Under the pieces are notes generated by a model. The model ran no database searches. It saw only the letters and a list, made by a program, of their open reading frames with translations, and was not told the DNA's origin. Made by a program: the position numbers and the translations under genes. Shown here piece after piece: positions 1 through 7,984 of a DNA stretch of 32,787 bases (its first letter is position 1; the number at the start of each line of letters is the position of its first letter). This stretch comes from UBA11606 sp049437325 (GTDB lineage: Bacteria; Actinomycetota; Acidimicrobiia; Acidimicrobiales; Aldehydirespiratoraceae), in NCBI GenBank assembly GCA_049437325.1, contig JBMTIM010000036.1, positions 1-32,787 on the forward strand, read 5' to 3'.

Positions 1-257
1 ATGTGACCGCTGAGCTCACCTCGATCGTGGTCAACGTTACGGTTGACGTGGACGGGGACACGACGGACACAACTGACGACCAATACGAGGTTACGGTCCG
101 GATTCCGATCTTCGACGATGCGCTCCAGAACGAGTACTGGGAGTACGACAACAACGGGCTGCGCTTGGCGCAGGTTCGGTTCTACGAGGAGTGCATTGAC
201 GTGAGCATCTTGGATGCGGGTGGCGATCCCGTGAACCAACCCGTGGACTGCCCGTAG
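1..257 (+). CDS. C-terminal end of an acidic, probably exported protein (5' truncated)
   Basis: The reading frame enters from the left window edge (codons begin at base 3) and stops at TAG 255-257, so only about 84 C-terminal residues are visible. They are rich in Asp, Glu, Thr and aromatic residues with alternating beta-strand-like patterns, and contain two cysteines near the end (in ECIDV and VDCP) that could form a disulfide. This suggests an extracytoplasmic domain, but no family is recognised. A GTG lies at base 3, but no ribosome binding site can be judged, so I treat the gene as continuing upstream. A strong terminator follows at 299-340, which supports a real gene end here. Function unknown. 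Confidence 0.55.
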   Translation, partial: VTAELTSIVVNVTVDVDGDTTDTTDDQYEVTVRIPIFDDALQNEYWEYDNNGLRLAQVRFYEECIDVSILDAGGDPVNQPVDCP

Positions 258-266
258 GATTTCGTC

Positions 267-284
267 CACCGGCGCTTGCCGGTG
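267..284 (+). other. Small GC-rich stem-loop after the first gene
   Basis: CACCGGC and GCCGGTG form a perfect 7 bp stem around a GCTT tetraloop, 10 bases after the stop codon at 257. There is no T tract after it. It may be a 3'-end stabilising hairpin acting with the larger terminator that follows. Confidence 0.4.
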
Positions 285-298
285 ACCTGAGTGTGTGA

Positions 299-340
299 GG
301 GGGTGCTGGCTCTTTGGAGCCGGCACCCCCTCTACGTTTT
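299..340 (+). terminator. Rho-independent terminator
   Basis: A 14 bp stem (GGGGGTGCTGGCTC, 299-312, with GAGCCGGCACCCCC, 317-330, one G-U wobble) closes a TTTG loop. It is followed by TCTACGTTTT (331-340). It ends the gene at 1-257. The reverse-strand gene that ends at 497 also points towards it, so the hairpin could work in both directions, although the A-side tract is poor. The rest of the 240-base gap holds no gene I can support. Confidence 0.85.
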
Positions 341-496
341 GGCGCAGGGTTCCGACACTGGATCTGGTTCGAGGCCAAGCTCTGTTGCCCACTGCGTGTG
401 GGTTGGCGCAAGCGAGTAGGGGTACATGGCTCGTGCGTGTATCACCAGCGGTGTGTGGTCGTCGGCGACCGTGGGCACTGCACCTTGCGCGCCCCG

Positions 497-1549
497 TCAG
501 GCAGTGGCGCCGGAGTCAACACCGAGTTTCGTGGACACGTCGCGAATGAACGTCACGGCCAGGGTGGCGCCTGCGCCGGTGAGGCCGAGCCCGATCAGGA
601 CCATCATGAGTCCGTTGCGGTACTGCTCGGCGTCGAAGACCTTGTCGAGCGCGGCGTCGCCGTACCAGAGGAACACGAGGCCTGGTGCGTAGAAGACGAA
701 CCACAGCAGGAGTGCCGACGATTCACCCTCTCGTTGCCAGGTGGAGCCGACCTTGCCGTTCGAGCGGGCTGCGGTGGCGATCTTTCTGATTTCGCCCAAG
801 ATCAGCGGCACAAGGATCAGGTTTGCCAGCGGGATGAACCATGCGCCGATCGCCCAGCCCCGAACCCACTGTCGTTCCAGCGGGTGCAGCCAGTCAGTGG
901 CGCGATGGGTTTGATCGGACCATGCCACCAGCAGCGCAAAGATCGGTATGGACAGCACCACGGAAACAACGAACAACGTTGCGTAGATCGTGTCCCAGGT
1001 CTGCCACGAGTCAGCGGCGCCGCGGTTGCCTGCCACTGTCTGCTCGTAGCTTGCAAAGAGCAGGATTGTCGTGAGCATCATCGCGCCAAGCAACCCGACG
1101 TAGCCCCAGAGCAGGCGAAGTAGCAACCTGACCAGATCTGCACTGATGAGCTCGACTGGTGCAGCTGCTGCCTCAGACGGGGAGGGTTTCGGTGAGACGG
1201 CGCCGAGATTCCCCGCATCGGAGGTGTCGGGTGTCGGCGCGTGGGCGTGTGTCTCAGCCTCGATCAGCCGTGTGCCGTCCAGAACGAAAGGGACGGCACC
1301 GAACATCACCCAATCACTTGGCTGGAGCATTGCCTCGCCGTCTACCCGTTCACCGTTGATCGTGGTGCCGTTTTTCGAGGCGAGATCTCGGACGTACACC
1401 TGCCCATCTCGTCGAACCACCTCTGCATGTGCTGCGGAAACAGACGGATCCTCTATCACCAAGTCACACTGCGACCCGCTCCCAACGAGCACTGGCGATG
1501 TCAGAATCTCCACTGTTGGCCCCCCGTCCGGTTGCACCACCACGTTCAC
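497..1549 (-). CDS. FHA domain-DUF4328 integral membrane protein
   Basis: A 350-residue protein. Residues about 13-91 form a forkhead-associated domain: a glycine-rich VLVGSG strand, then PSVSAAHAEV with Ser38 and His41, and DLASKNGT with Asn60-Gly61. This is the phosphothreonine-peptide recognition core, although the usual GR arginine is replaced by Ser. A Pro/Ala/Ser linker (about 100-133) leads to a membrane part with about five hydrophobic segments (near 143-166, 189-210, 233-254, 279-297 and 312-333). The GWAIGAWFIPLANL stretch is typical of DUF4328. The FHA domain should face the cytoplasm and could tether a Ser/Thr-kinase substrate to the membrane, which is inference. The start is GTG at 1549, and only a weak GGATGGGA lies upstream. 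No kinase or phosphatase gene is in the window. Confidence 0.85.
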   Translation of the reverse strand: MNVVVQPDGGPTVEILTSPVLVGSGSQCDLVIEDPSVSAAHAEVVRRDGQVYVRDLASKNGTTINGERVDGEAMLQPSDWVMFGAVPFVLDGTRLIEAETHAHAPTPDTSDAGNLGAVSPKPSPSEAAAAPVELISADLVRLLLRLLWGYVGLLGAMMLTTILLFASYEQTVAGNRGAADSWQTWDTIYATLFVVSVVLSIPIFALLVAWSDQTHRATDWLHPLERQWVRGWAIGAWFIPLANLILVPLILGEIRKIATAARSNGKVGSTWQREGESSALLLWFVFYAPGLVFLWYGDAALDKVFDAEQYRNGLMMVLIGLGLTGAGATLAVTFIRDVSTKLGVDSGATA

Positions 1550-2133
1550 CGTTGGCTTATCCCATCCGACTCCATCGGTCCAGCGTCATTGTGGACGGGA
1601 GGGACGCAGTGGCAGCACCCGTAACGGATTCGCCTCCCGACGCAGCCGGCGGTCGTCGACGCACGTTGCGTGTTCGGGGGTCCTTGCTGTAGTCCGAAGA
1701 CCTCAGTACGCTGGGCCGAACGAATCATCCAGTTGTTGCTGTGCCAAGCTGCGCAGCAACGTCCTGCAAGTTGAGGATCATGGAAAAAGCGGAACGTATC
1801 ATCGATCTGGTTGAGCAAGTCCCACGGCACGAGATGCCGCCGCTGTCTCCTGACTTCCTGAGTGGACCGGCGTTTGATCGATTCAACGAAATCGGCAACG
1901 CACAGGCCCTGTCGGGCGACGAAGACGACGGTGGCATTGCTGACCTGCGAGATGAACCCGCCGAGCACCAGGACCGCTGGCTTCTTCCCTGGGGATAACC
2001 CATACTCGAAGTAGTGGTGGGCAGGGAGCGCTGCATCGTCTCCTGAACCCCGCAGCGGACGAGGAATCGCAGGGTTGCATGACGTCGGTGATACACGACC
2101 CTGGGACTCGAGCCGACCGGAGATAGGACGGAC
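1550..2133. other. Gene-poor 0.58 kb stretch, possibly decayed coding DNA
   Basis: No reading frame here has convincing codon use on either strand. Two short open frames overlap on opposite strands: 1779-1998 forward, about 72 residues beginning MEKAERIIDLVEQVP, and 1546-1968 reverse. Both have mixed third-position bases, unlike the strongly GC-ending codons of neighbouring genes, and neither matches a family I know. The stretch must hold the promoter of the reverse FHA gene and of the forward solute-binding gene, but I see no clear -35/-10 pair. It could be regulatory DNA plus the remains of a lost gene. Confidence 0.4.
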
Positions 2134-3513
2134 TTGGGGCCGAGCCGAACGGTGAACGTGGCACGGATTGTTGGGTCCGTCCTTGTGCTTGTTGCCTGCG
2201 GTAGCGACCCCGATCTGCGTGCGGCGACCCCGACGCCGCTGACTGTAGCGACAGCACCGGCCGTCACGAACGCACCGACCACAGTCGTGGCCGCAGACCC
2301 GACCTCGACGACCGTGGCCGAACTCGAATCGGTGCCGCTGTCAGTGGTCGAGTCGTTTGCCGGTTCCGAATGGTTCCTCGGCCGTGTACCGGCGGAACCT
2401 GTGCCCGCCGATGCCGACCTCGACCCCATCCGGCTCGGGATGATCAATCAGGAAGACACGCCACTCGGTAGCTATCCAGAACTCAGAGTCGCAGCCGAGG
2501 CTGCCGTTGCGTGGATCAACGCCGAACTCGGTGGTGTCGAGGGCCGGCCGCTCGAACTCCTGTCGTGTGTGACGTCGTTCGATCCCGCCCAGTCGCGTGC
2601 GTGTGCGCTCGAGTTGCTCGCCGCCGGAATTGTGGCCTTCGTCGGTGGGGTGGACGTCACGAGCGAGAGATCGATCGCGGAAATCGAGGCTGCCCAACTC
2701 GCCGTGTTCGGCGGCGTGCCGGCCAACTTGGCGGAGCAGCGCAGCGATCGTGTCTTCGCATTTTCCGGCGGTGATGTTGGCGCCCTCGCCGGGTTTCTGG
2801 CCCACGCATCGCAGACGGGAGCCTCGACGGTGGTCATCGCCTACGGAGCAGGCGTGCCGTCGTTCGAGGTGGCAGCCCGAGACTACGGACAACCCGTCGG
2901 GCAAATGCTCGGCCTCACGGTCGAGTTGCTGCCGTATCCGATCTTCGCCGACGACCCAGCCGTCGTATTCGATCCCGCCGGCGCGGTCGATGCTGACGCA
3001 GTGATCGTGCTGGCGGCGACGTCGAGCTGCGCCCCATTCATGCGTGCTGCCTCAGAATCCGGTCGTCAGCTGTACCTGACCGGCGCATGCGCCGACGTGC
3101 AGTCGCTTGGGGCTGCGGGCGATGCCGTGCCGAGTGTGCTCTTCAACGCAGAGGGGTCCTTCGACAGCGTGCTTGCCGATGCATCGATCTATCAAGCAGT
3201 GGTCGAGCGCTACGCCGGCGAAGCAGCATTCGGCGCAGGGACGGTGAGCTTTCGCGGCGTGATGAATCTGTATGCCCTCATGCTCGACATAGGCCCCGGG
3301 CTGACGACCGAGGCGCTCGTCGATCTCGCCCGGTCGTCGCAGATGCGACCGTCATTCTGGGGTCACCCGTATACCTGTGACGGCGCGCAGGTGCCTGGGC
3401 TTCCGGCGTTGTGCGCGCCGCAACAAATCATCTTCGGGATCAGCGACGACGGCGCCGCAGTCGGCGTCACGGACTGGATTGCGACCGAGGACCTCTTCGA
3501 CGCGCTTGGCTAA
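2134..3513 (+). CDS. ABC transporter solute-binding lipoprotein (LivK/periplasmic binding protein type 1 fold)
   Basis: A 459-residue exported protein. A short signal peptide ends in a lipobox (VLVAC, Cys22 from the TTG start), followed by a Thr/Ala/Pro-rich linker (about 28-65). The ligand-binding part then reads like the branched-chain amino acid or amide family: IRLGMINQED, LGSYPELRVAAEAAVAWINAELGG, then RPLELL, a typical type 1 opening. Cysteines in LLSCVTSFD and SRACALELL, and later in SSCAPF, GACADV, TCDGA and LCAPQ, could form disulfides. The start is uncertain: TTG 2134 has GGAG/AGGA upstream, and GTG 2152 or 2158 would still leave a signal peptide. No permease or ATPase genes adjoin it, so the ligand and partner transporter are unknown. 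Confidence 0.8.
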   Translation: MGPSRTVNVARIVGSVLVLVACGSDPDLRAATPTPLTVATAPAVTNAPTTVVAADPTSTTVAELESVPLSVVESFAGSEWFLGRVPAEPVPADADLDPIRLGMINQEDTPLGSYPELRVAAEAAVAWINAELGGVEGRPLELLSCVTSFDPAQSRACALELLAAGIVAFVGGVDVTSERSIAEIEAAQLAVFGGVPANLAEQRSDRVFAFSGGDVGALAGFLAHASQTGASTVVIAYGAGVPSFEVAARDYGQPVGQMLGLTVELLPYPIFADDPAVVFDPAGAVDADAVIVLAATSSCAPFMRAASESGRQLYLTGACADVQSLGAAGDAVPSVLFNAEGSFDSVLADASIYQAVVERYAGEAAFGAGTVSFRGVMNLYALMLDIGPGLTTEALVDLARSSQMRPSFWGHPYTCDGAQVPGLPALCAPQQIIFGISDDGAAVGVTDWIATEDLFDALG

Positions 3514-3525
3514 ACACCCAACGAC

Positions 3526-3539
3526 CGTCAGACCTGACG
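3526..3539 (+). other. Short stem-loop downstream of the solute-binding gene
   Basis: CGTCA and TGACG pair around a GACC loop 12 bases after the stop at 3513, followed by TCTTC. The stem is only 5 bp, so this is at best a weak terminator. Confidence 0.3.
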
Positions 3540-3608
3540 TCTTCACACAGTCGTCGAGCAGATGGGAAAGCGCTGGCTCACCGATGCGTGTCGATTGGAT
3601 TGGGATAC

Positions 3609-3637
3609 TTGACAACGAAACGACACTCGGCTTGATT
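3609..3637 (+). promoter_or_regulatory. Candidate sigma-70-type promoter of the desaturase operon
   Basis: A perfect TTGACA (3609-3614) is followed after 17 bases by TTGATT (3632-3637), inside the most AT-rich patch of the region. Transcription would begin near 3643-3645, giving a leader of about 30 bases before ATG 3673, which has a modest TGAGG at 3664-3668. Confidence 0.5.
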
Positions 3638-3655
3638 TAGAAATACTTCCAAATC
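3634..3655. promoter_or_regulatory. 22 bp inverted repeat, likely operator of the TetR regulator
   Basis: GATTTAGAA (3634-3642) and TTCCAAATC (3647-3655) are inverted repeats with a single mismatch around an ATAC centre. The site covers the -10 element and predicted start site of the promoter at 3609-3637 and ends 17 bases before the desaturase start. The size and position suit a TetR dimer site, and a TetR gene is the second gene of the operon. Binding itself is inferred. Confidence 0.55.
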
Positions 3656-3672
3656 GTTCCCTCTGAGGTGTC

Positions 3673-4617
3673 ATGACTGCAGCCGAATCAACGTCGCTGA
3701 CGGGTGTCGAGCGACTCAACTACGAGCGATCGACCGTCGAGCCCTTCACGTCCTCGTTCGGTTGGCGCACGCTGTTCAATGTGACCTGGCCGTTCGTCGG
3801 GTGGGTCGCAACGGTGATGGCCGTGGTCACCGACCGGTTGCCCATGCTCATCGGCATCGTCGTCGCCGCCGCCATGTTGCAGGCCTTCTACATGCCGGTT
3901 CACGAATCGGTGCACCGAACCATCTCGGCCGGGCGGAACCAGTGGTCCTGGATCGATCGGGCGGTGGGATCGTTTGGCGCGTGGATGCTCTACACGAGCT
4001 TCGTCGAACATCGCCACATTCACCTCCTGCACCACACCCACACCAACGACGTTGGCGATCCCGACGTCCTGAACGCAAAAGGCACCCCCCGCGACATCGT
4101 TGTCCGTGTGGTGCTCGGAGCGGTGCTGTTCCCGATCGTGCCCGTGCTGGCCGTGATCCCCGGTGGAATGCGGGTGCTGCCCCCGGCGCTTCGGTCCCGA
4201 CTGGCGGAGGCCGCTGCGTTTCGTTCTGACGCCGCTCGCCGCGGCACCATGCTGGTGGCGTGGAGCCACATCGCACTGTTCGCCATCGCAGTAGCCCTGG
4301 GCTACGGCGTCGAGCTGCTGCTGCTGTTCTATGTGGCGTCGTGGCTCGGACGGTTCTGGCTGTCACTGGTGTTCGGCTGGCTTCCGCACCATCCCCACGG
4401 TGAAGTCGGGCGCTACCGAGACACTCGCGTGTTCACCTTCCCGGGAAGCACGTTTTTGATCCGCGGGCACGACTACCACCTGTTGCACCACCTGTTCCCC
4501 CGTGTCCCGCACTACAAGCTCAGGGCGCTGTGGCGAGAAATCGGGCCGCACCTTGCGTCGCAGGGGGCACGGATCGAGGGCCGAGCGGCCCGCCAACTCG
4601 GTATCGAACCGCAATGA
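3673..4617 (+). CDS. Membrane fatty acid desaturase-family protein
   Basis: A 314-residue di-iron membrane enzyme of the FA_desaturase family. The three histidine boxes are visible: HESVH at 77-81, HRHIHLLHH at 113-121 (continuing THTN) and HDYHLLHH at 266-273. Hydrophobic segments lie around 34-75, 97-110, 132-155 and 190-230. These boxes bind the non-haem iron pair that desaturates or hydroxylates acyl chains or carotenoids, using electrons from a ferredoxin or cytochrome b5-type donor that is not encoded nearby. It is the first gene of an operon, and its stop overlaps the TetR start (ATGA, 4614-4617). The substrate cannot be told from sequence. A beta-carotene ketolase/hydroxylase-like role is an alternative. 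Confidence 0.85.
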   Translation: MTAAESTSLTGVERLNYERSTVEPFTSSFGWRTLFNVTWPFVGWVATVMAVVTDRLPMLIGIVVAAAMLQAFYMPVHESVHRTISAGRNQWSWIDRAVGSFGAWMLYTSFVEHRHIHLLHHTHTNDVGDPDVLNAKGTPRDIVVRVVLGAVLFPIVPVLAVIPGGMRVLPPALRSRLAEAAAFRSDAARRGTMLVAWSHIALFAIAVALGYGVELLLLFYVASWLGRFWLSLVFGWLPHHPHGEVGRYRDTRVFTFPGSTFLIRGHDYHLLHHLFPRVPHYKLRALWREIGPHLASQGARIEGRAARQLGIEPQ

Positions 4618-5222
4618 GCACCCCGCACGGGGGTGCCCGGCCGAGCTCGTCACCTGCATCGGAGCAACGTCGCCAGCGCATCGCCGACGCAACGCTGGCG
4701 CTGCTGCGAGAACGCGACGCTGCCAAGATCACCGTTGCCGACATCGCCGAGACAGCAGATGTCTCGGTCGCCACCGTCTACAACCTTGTCGGTCCCCGCG
4801 AGCGGGTGCTGTCCGCAGTGCTCGATGGGTATGTCGGGCGACTCGATGCTGCGCTTGGAGCCCGTCCCATGCACAACGACCCAGTCGAGGCAGTGGTCGA
4901 CGTCGTGCGGGTCGCAGTGACGCAGTCTCTTCACGATCCCGTCCCCCTGCGCGCCGTTCTTCGCGAACTCGGGCCACTCGATTTCGCCGAGCATCGAGGG
5001 TCCGGCCTCGAGCAACTGCTGCTCCCACGCCTGCGCAACGTGGTGTCGCTGGACGACGACAGCGCAGCCCGAACCGTTGCGCAACTGATCGTGTACGGCT
5101 TCCGAGGGGTGCTGCTGAGCTGGGCCCACCTGCTGATCAGCGATACAGCGTTTCGTCGAGACGCCGAACTGATCACCCGATCCCTCGTCCCAGACGATCG
5201 CGAAATCGAGGAGACCCTGTGA
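4614..5222 (+). CDS. TetR/AcrR family transcriptional regulator
   Basis: A 202-residue regulator. The N-terminal helix-turn-helix covers about residues 20-66: RIADATLALL, then ITVADIAETADVSVATVYN and the following VGPRERVL, which is the canonical TetR pattern. The C-terminal part (about 70-195) is a helical ligand domain with no diagnostic residues. I chose ATG 4614 because it overlaps the desaturase stop by four bases and gives a normal-length protein. An upstream in-frame extension would lie inside the desaturase gene. Its stop overlaps the sulfatase start (GTGA). It probably represses its own operon through the inverted repeat at 3634-3655. An acyl or sulfated lipid effector would fit the neighbours, which is inference. 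Confidence 0.9.
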   Translation: MSTPHGGARPSSSPASEQRRQRIADATLALLRERDAAKITVADIAETADVSVATVYNLVGPRERVLSAVLDGYVGRLDAALGARPMHNDPVEAVVDVVRVAVTQSLHDPVPLRAVLRELGPLDFAEHRGSGLEQLLLPRLRNVVSLDDDSAARTVAQLIVYGFRGVLLSWAHLLISDTAFRRDAELITRSLVPDDREIEETL

Positions 5223-7495
5223 CCCAGCCATTCGGGGGTGTCATCGCCCGAGAGGTCGCCGATTCGACGCCCTGGTGGCCAGAACCGGAGCTTCCGCCCA
5301 GCACCACGCCGAACGTGGTCGTTCTGTTGCTCGACGACACCGGGTTCGCTCACCTCGGCTGCTTCGGTTCCATGATCGACACCCCCCACCTCGACCGCCT
5401 CGCCGGTCGCGGACTCCGGTTCTCGAACTTCCACACCACCGCCCTGTGTTCCCCCTCGCGCGCCTGTCTCCTCACCGGCCGAAATCATCACTCTGTCGGC
5501 ATGCGGGCAGTGTCGAACTTCGACACCGGCTTCCCGAACATGCGCGGCCGCATCGCGCCATCAGCCGCCACCGTGGCCGAGGTGCTGCAAGACAAGGGGT
5601 GGGCCACCTTCTGCGTCGGCAAATGGCACCTGGCCCCGATGCGCGAAGCGTCGGCTGCTGGGCCGTATGGCGACTGGCCCCTCCAGCGGGGCTTCGACCG
5701 GTTCTACGGCTTCATGCAGGGCGAAACCGACCACTTTCACCCCGAGCTCTACGCCGACAACCACCTCATCGCACCGCCGGCAACACCCGAGGAGGGGTAC
5801 CACCTGAGCGAGGATCTCGTCGATCAGGCGATCTCGATGATCCGCAACCAGGTCTCACTGGTGCCGGAACGCCCCTTCTTCCTCTACGCGCCCTTTGGCG
5901 CAACCCACGCCCCCCATCACGCTCCCGACGAGTACCTGGCCAAGTACCGAGGCAGATTCGACGAAGGTTGGGATGTGTGGCGCGCCCGCGTGCACCAACG
6001 TCAGCTCGAACTCGGCATCATTCCGGAAGGGACCGAGCTTGCCCCGCGTAATCCCGGCGTGCAGGCCTGGGAGGAGCTCGACGAAACAGAGCAGGCCTTC
6101 GCCTGCCGGCTGCAGGAGGCGTTTGCAGCATTTCTCGACCACACCGACACGCAGATCGGACGGCTGCTCGATGCGCTCGACGAGTTCGGCATCGGTGACG
6201 ACACGCTGGTGTTCGCCACCAGTGACAACGGAGCCTCCCAGGAAGGTGACGCCACCGGTGTCCTCGACGAGTTCCGGCATTTCAATGGCATCGCCGAGGA
6301 CATGTCATCGGTGATGGAGCGCCTCGACGACATCGGAACGAGACGAAGCTTCACCAACTATCCGTGGGGATGGGCGCAGGTCGGCAACACACCGGCAAAG
6401 CGCTACAAGCAGAACACCCACGGTGGGGGCGTTCGCGACCCGTTGATCGTGTCGTGGCCCTCGGGCATCGATCCTGCCACCAACGGTGAGATCCGCCGTC
6501 AGTTCCACCACATGACCGACATCGTCCCGACGATTCTGGACATCTGCGGCTACGACGCACCCGCTCAGGTCAAAGGGGTGCAACAGCAGCCGATCGAGGG
6601 AATCTCGATGCGGTACACCTTCGCACCCGAGGCGAACGACGCTGTGCTGGTGCCGACCCGCAAACAGGCGCAGTATTTCGAGATGTTCGGACATCGCGGC
6701 ATCTGGGCTGATGGCTGGAAGGCCGTCACCCACCATCGGCCCGGCACGCCTCTCGAACAGGACGAATGGGAGCTCTACCACCTCGACGAGGATTTCTCTG
6801 AGTGTCACGACCTGGCGCAGACCGAACCCGACAGGCTCGAGCGGATGATCGAGCTCTTCTGGAGCGAAGCGGAACGATTCGGAGTGCTCCCGATCGAGAC
6901 GGCACAGAACGCCGGACTGTTCGCCGGGCGACCCATGCCGGGTACGCCCCGCGCCAGGGACCGTTTCGTCTACTTCCCGCCGCTCGACCGGATCCCGATC
7001 GACAGCGCGCCACCGTTCGGCGCACGCTCATGGCGCCTGCGCGCCTCGATCGATGGAAATGGTCCTCGTCACGAAGGTGTGCTCGTGGCCGTCGGCACCG
7101 TCAACAACGGTCTGTCGATCTATGTCCAGGACGACCTGCTCGTCTATGACCACAACGCGTTCACCACCCACACCGTGATCCGGTCGACCCGACCAGTTCC
7201 CGAGGGGCCGGTGGCGCTCGGTGTCGAACAGCAGCGAGTGTCGCGTGGCCCGTCACGCATCCGACTCTGGATCGACGATGACCTCGTCGGCGAAGGGTTT
7301 GTGGAGGCCATGCCCGCGATGATCAGCTCGGTCGGGATGGACATCGGCACGAATCCGACTGGGGTCAGTGAGGCATACGTCGCCCCGTTCGCATTCACTG
7401 GTCGCATCCGACGCCTCGACGTCACGACCGAACGGGCCCTTCGACCCGAGGATGAACTCGCGCTCGAGATCCGAACCGCGCTGGGCACACAATGA
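5219..7495 (+). CDS. Type I arylsulfatase (formylglycine-dependent)
   Basis: A 758-residue alkaline-phosphatase-fold sulfatase. The formylglycine signature C-S-P-S-R is at Cys77-Arg81, inside CSPSRACLLTGR. The metal-site aspartates are Asp39-Asp40 (LLLDDTGFAHLG), and a second metal-ligand pair DN is near 336-337 (SDNGASQEG). The FCVGKWHL strand also fits the family. The length resembles the roughly 780-residue actinobacterial arylsulfatases, with a C-terminal extension of about 200 residues after the catalytic domain. It should hydrolyse a sulfate ester after Cys77 is oxidised by a formylglycine-generating enzyme, which is not in this window. No signal peptide is seen, so it is probably cytoplasmic. 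The GTG start at 5219 overlaps the TetR stop, and longer in-frame extensions would run through two genes. Confidence 0.92.
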   Translation: MTQPFGGVIAREVADSTPWWPEPELPPSTTPNVVVLLLDDTGFAHLGCFGSMIDTPHLDRLAGRGLRFSNFHTTALCSPSRACLLTGRNHHSVGMRAVSNFDTGFPNMRGRIAPSAATVAEVLQDKGWATFCVGKWHLAPMREASAAGPYGDWPLQRGFDRFYGFMQGETDHFHPELYADNHLIAPPATPEEGYHLSEDLVDQAISMIRNQVSLVPERPFFLYAPFGATHAPHHAPDEYLAKYRGRFDEGWDVWRARVHQRQLELGIIPEGTELAPRNPGVQAWEELDETEQAFACRLQEAFAAFLDHTDTQIGRLLDALDEFGIGDDTLVFATSDNGASQEGDATGVLDEFRHFNGIAEDMSSVMERLDDIGTRRSFTNYPWGWAQVGNTPAKRYKQNTHGGGVRDPLIVSWPSGIDPATNGEIRRQFHHMTDIVPTILDICGYDAPAQVKGVQQQPIEGISMRYTFAPEANDAVLVPTRKQAQYFEMFGHRGIWADGWKAVTHHRPGTPLEQDEWELYHLDEDFSECHDLAQTEPDRLERMIELFWSEAERFGVLPIETAQNAGLFAGRPMPGTPRARDRFVYFPPLDRIPIDSAPPFGARSWRLRASIDGNGPRHEGVLVAVGTVNNGLSIYVQDDLLVYDHNAFTTHTVIRSTRPVPEGPVALGVEQQRVSRGPSRIRLWIDDDLVGEGFVEAMPAMISSVGMDIGTNPTGVSEAYVAPFAFTGRIRRLDVTTERALRPEDELALEIRTALGTQ

Positions 7496-7523
7496 CCGCC
7501 ACCCATTGACAGGAGACACCGAG

Positions 7524-7973
7524 ATGGACTTGCTGCATGACCCCGAACTTCACTGGAGCCGCTTTTCGGGCTCACCGAGGTTCGACTATCCGATCGAGTA
7601 CTGGGGCGCGATTTTGCACGTCGGCGACGATGGGCATCTCGATTTCGCCTATCGGTGGGCGCCCAACAGCTTCTGTCACTTCCATCGCCACCTCTGTGCG
7701 ACGACCTCGACGGTTGTTGCCGGCGAACTCCACGTCACCGACTTCGACGAGGCAGGCGTCGAGACCGATCGGCGTGTGCGCAGCATCGGTGACTACAGCC
7801 ACACCGATGACGACGACATTCACATGGAGCAAGGGGGCCCCGATGGAGCTGTCGTGGTCTTCAACCTCTTTGCGCCCAACGGGCTGCTGACCGACGCGCT
7901 CACCGGCGATCTCGGCGTCATCCGGACGAACACGGTCGACGAGGTCGTGGCTGCGTGGAGTCGCCGCCGCTAG
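7524..7973 (+). CDS. Small cupin-like protein
   Basis: A 149-residue protein with good ribosome binding sequence AGGAG (7511-7515), eight bases before ATG 7524. It lies 28 bases after the sulfatase stop and is probably the last gene of the operon. Residues 48-71 resemble cupin motif 1: NSFCHFHRHL (His52, His54, His56), then TVVAGELHV with Glu68. A later acidic and histidine-containing stretch, YSHTDDDDIHMEQ (His93, His100), and VVVFNLFAPNG could form the second half of the barrel. ChrR-like and 2,4'-dihydroxyacetophenone-dioxygenase-like cupins look similar, so it may bind iron or zinc and act on a small molecule. The substrate is unknown. Confidence 0.7.
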   Translation: MDLLHDPELHWSRFSGSPRFDYPIEYWGAILHVGDDGHLDFAYRWAPNSFCHFHRHLCATTSTVVAGELHVTDFDEAGVETDRRVRSIGDYSHTDDDDIHMEQGGPDGAVVVFNLFAPNGLLTDALTGDLGVIRTNTVDEVVAAWSRRR

Positions 7974-7984
7974 TGCTCGTTGGG

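Noticed and set aside
1725..2447. 240-residue reverse frame across the gene-poor stretch and into the solute-binding gene
   Set aside because: Ser/Thr-rich low-complexity translation in the part antisense to the solute-binding gene, with no domain.
4502..5218. 239-residue in-frame N-terminal extension of the sulfatase
   Set aside because: It would overlap the desaturase and the entire TetR gene, and it is Arg/Ser-rich shadow sequence. GTG 5219 is coupled to the TetR stop.
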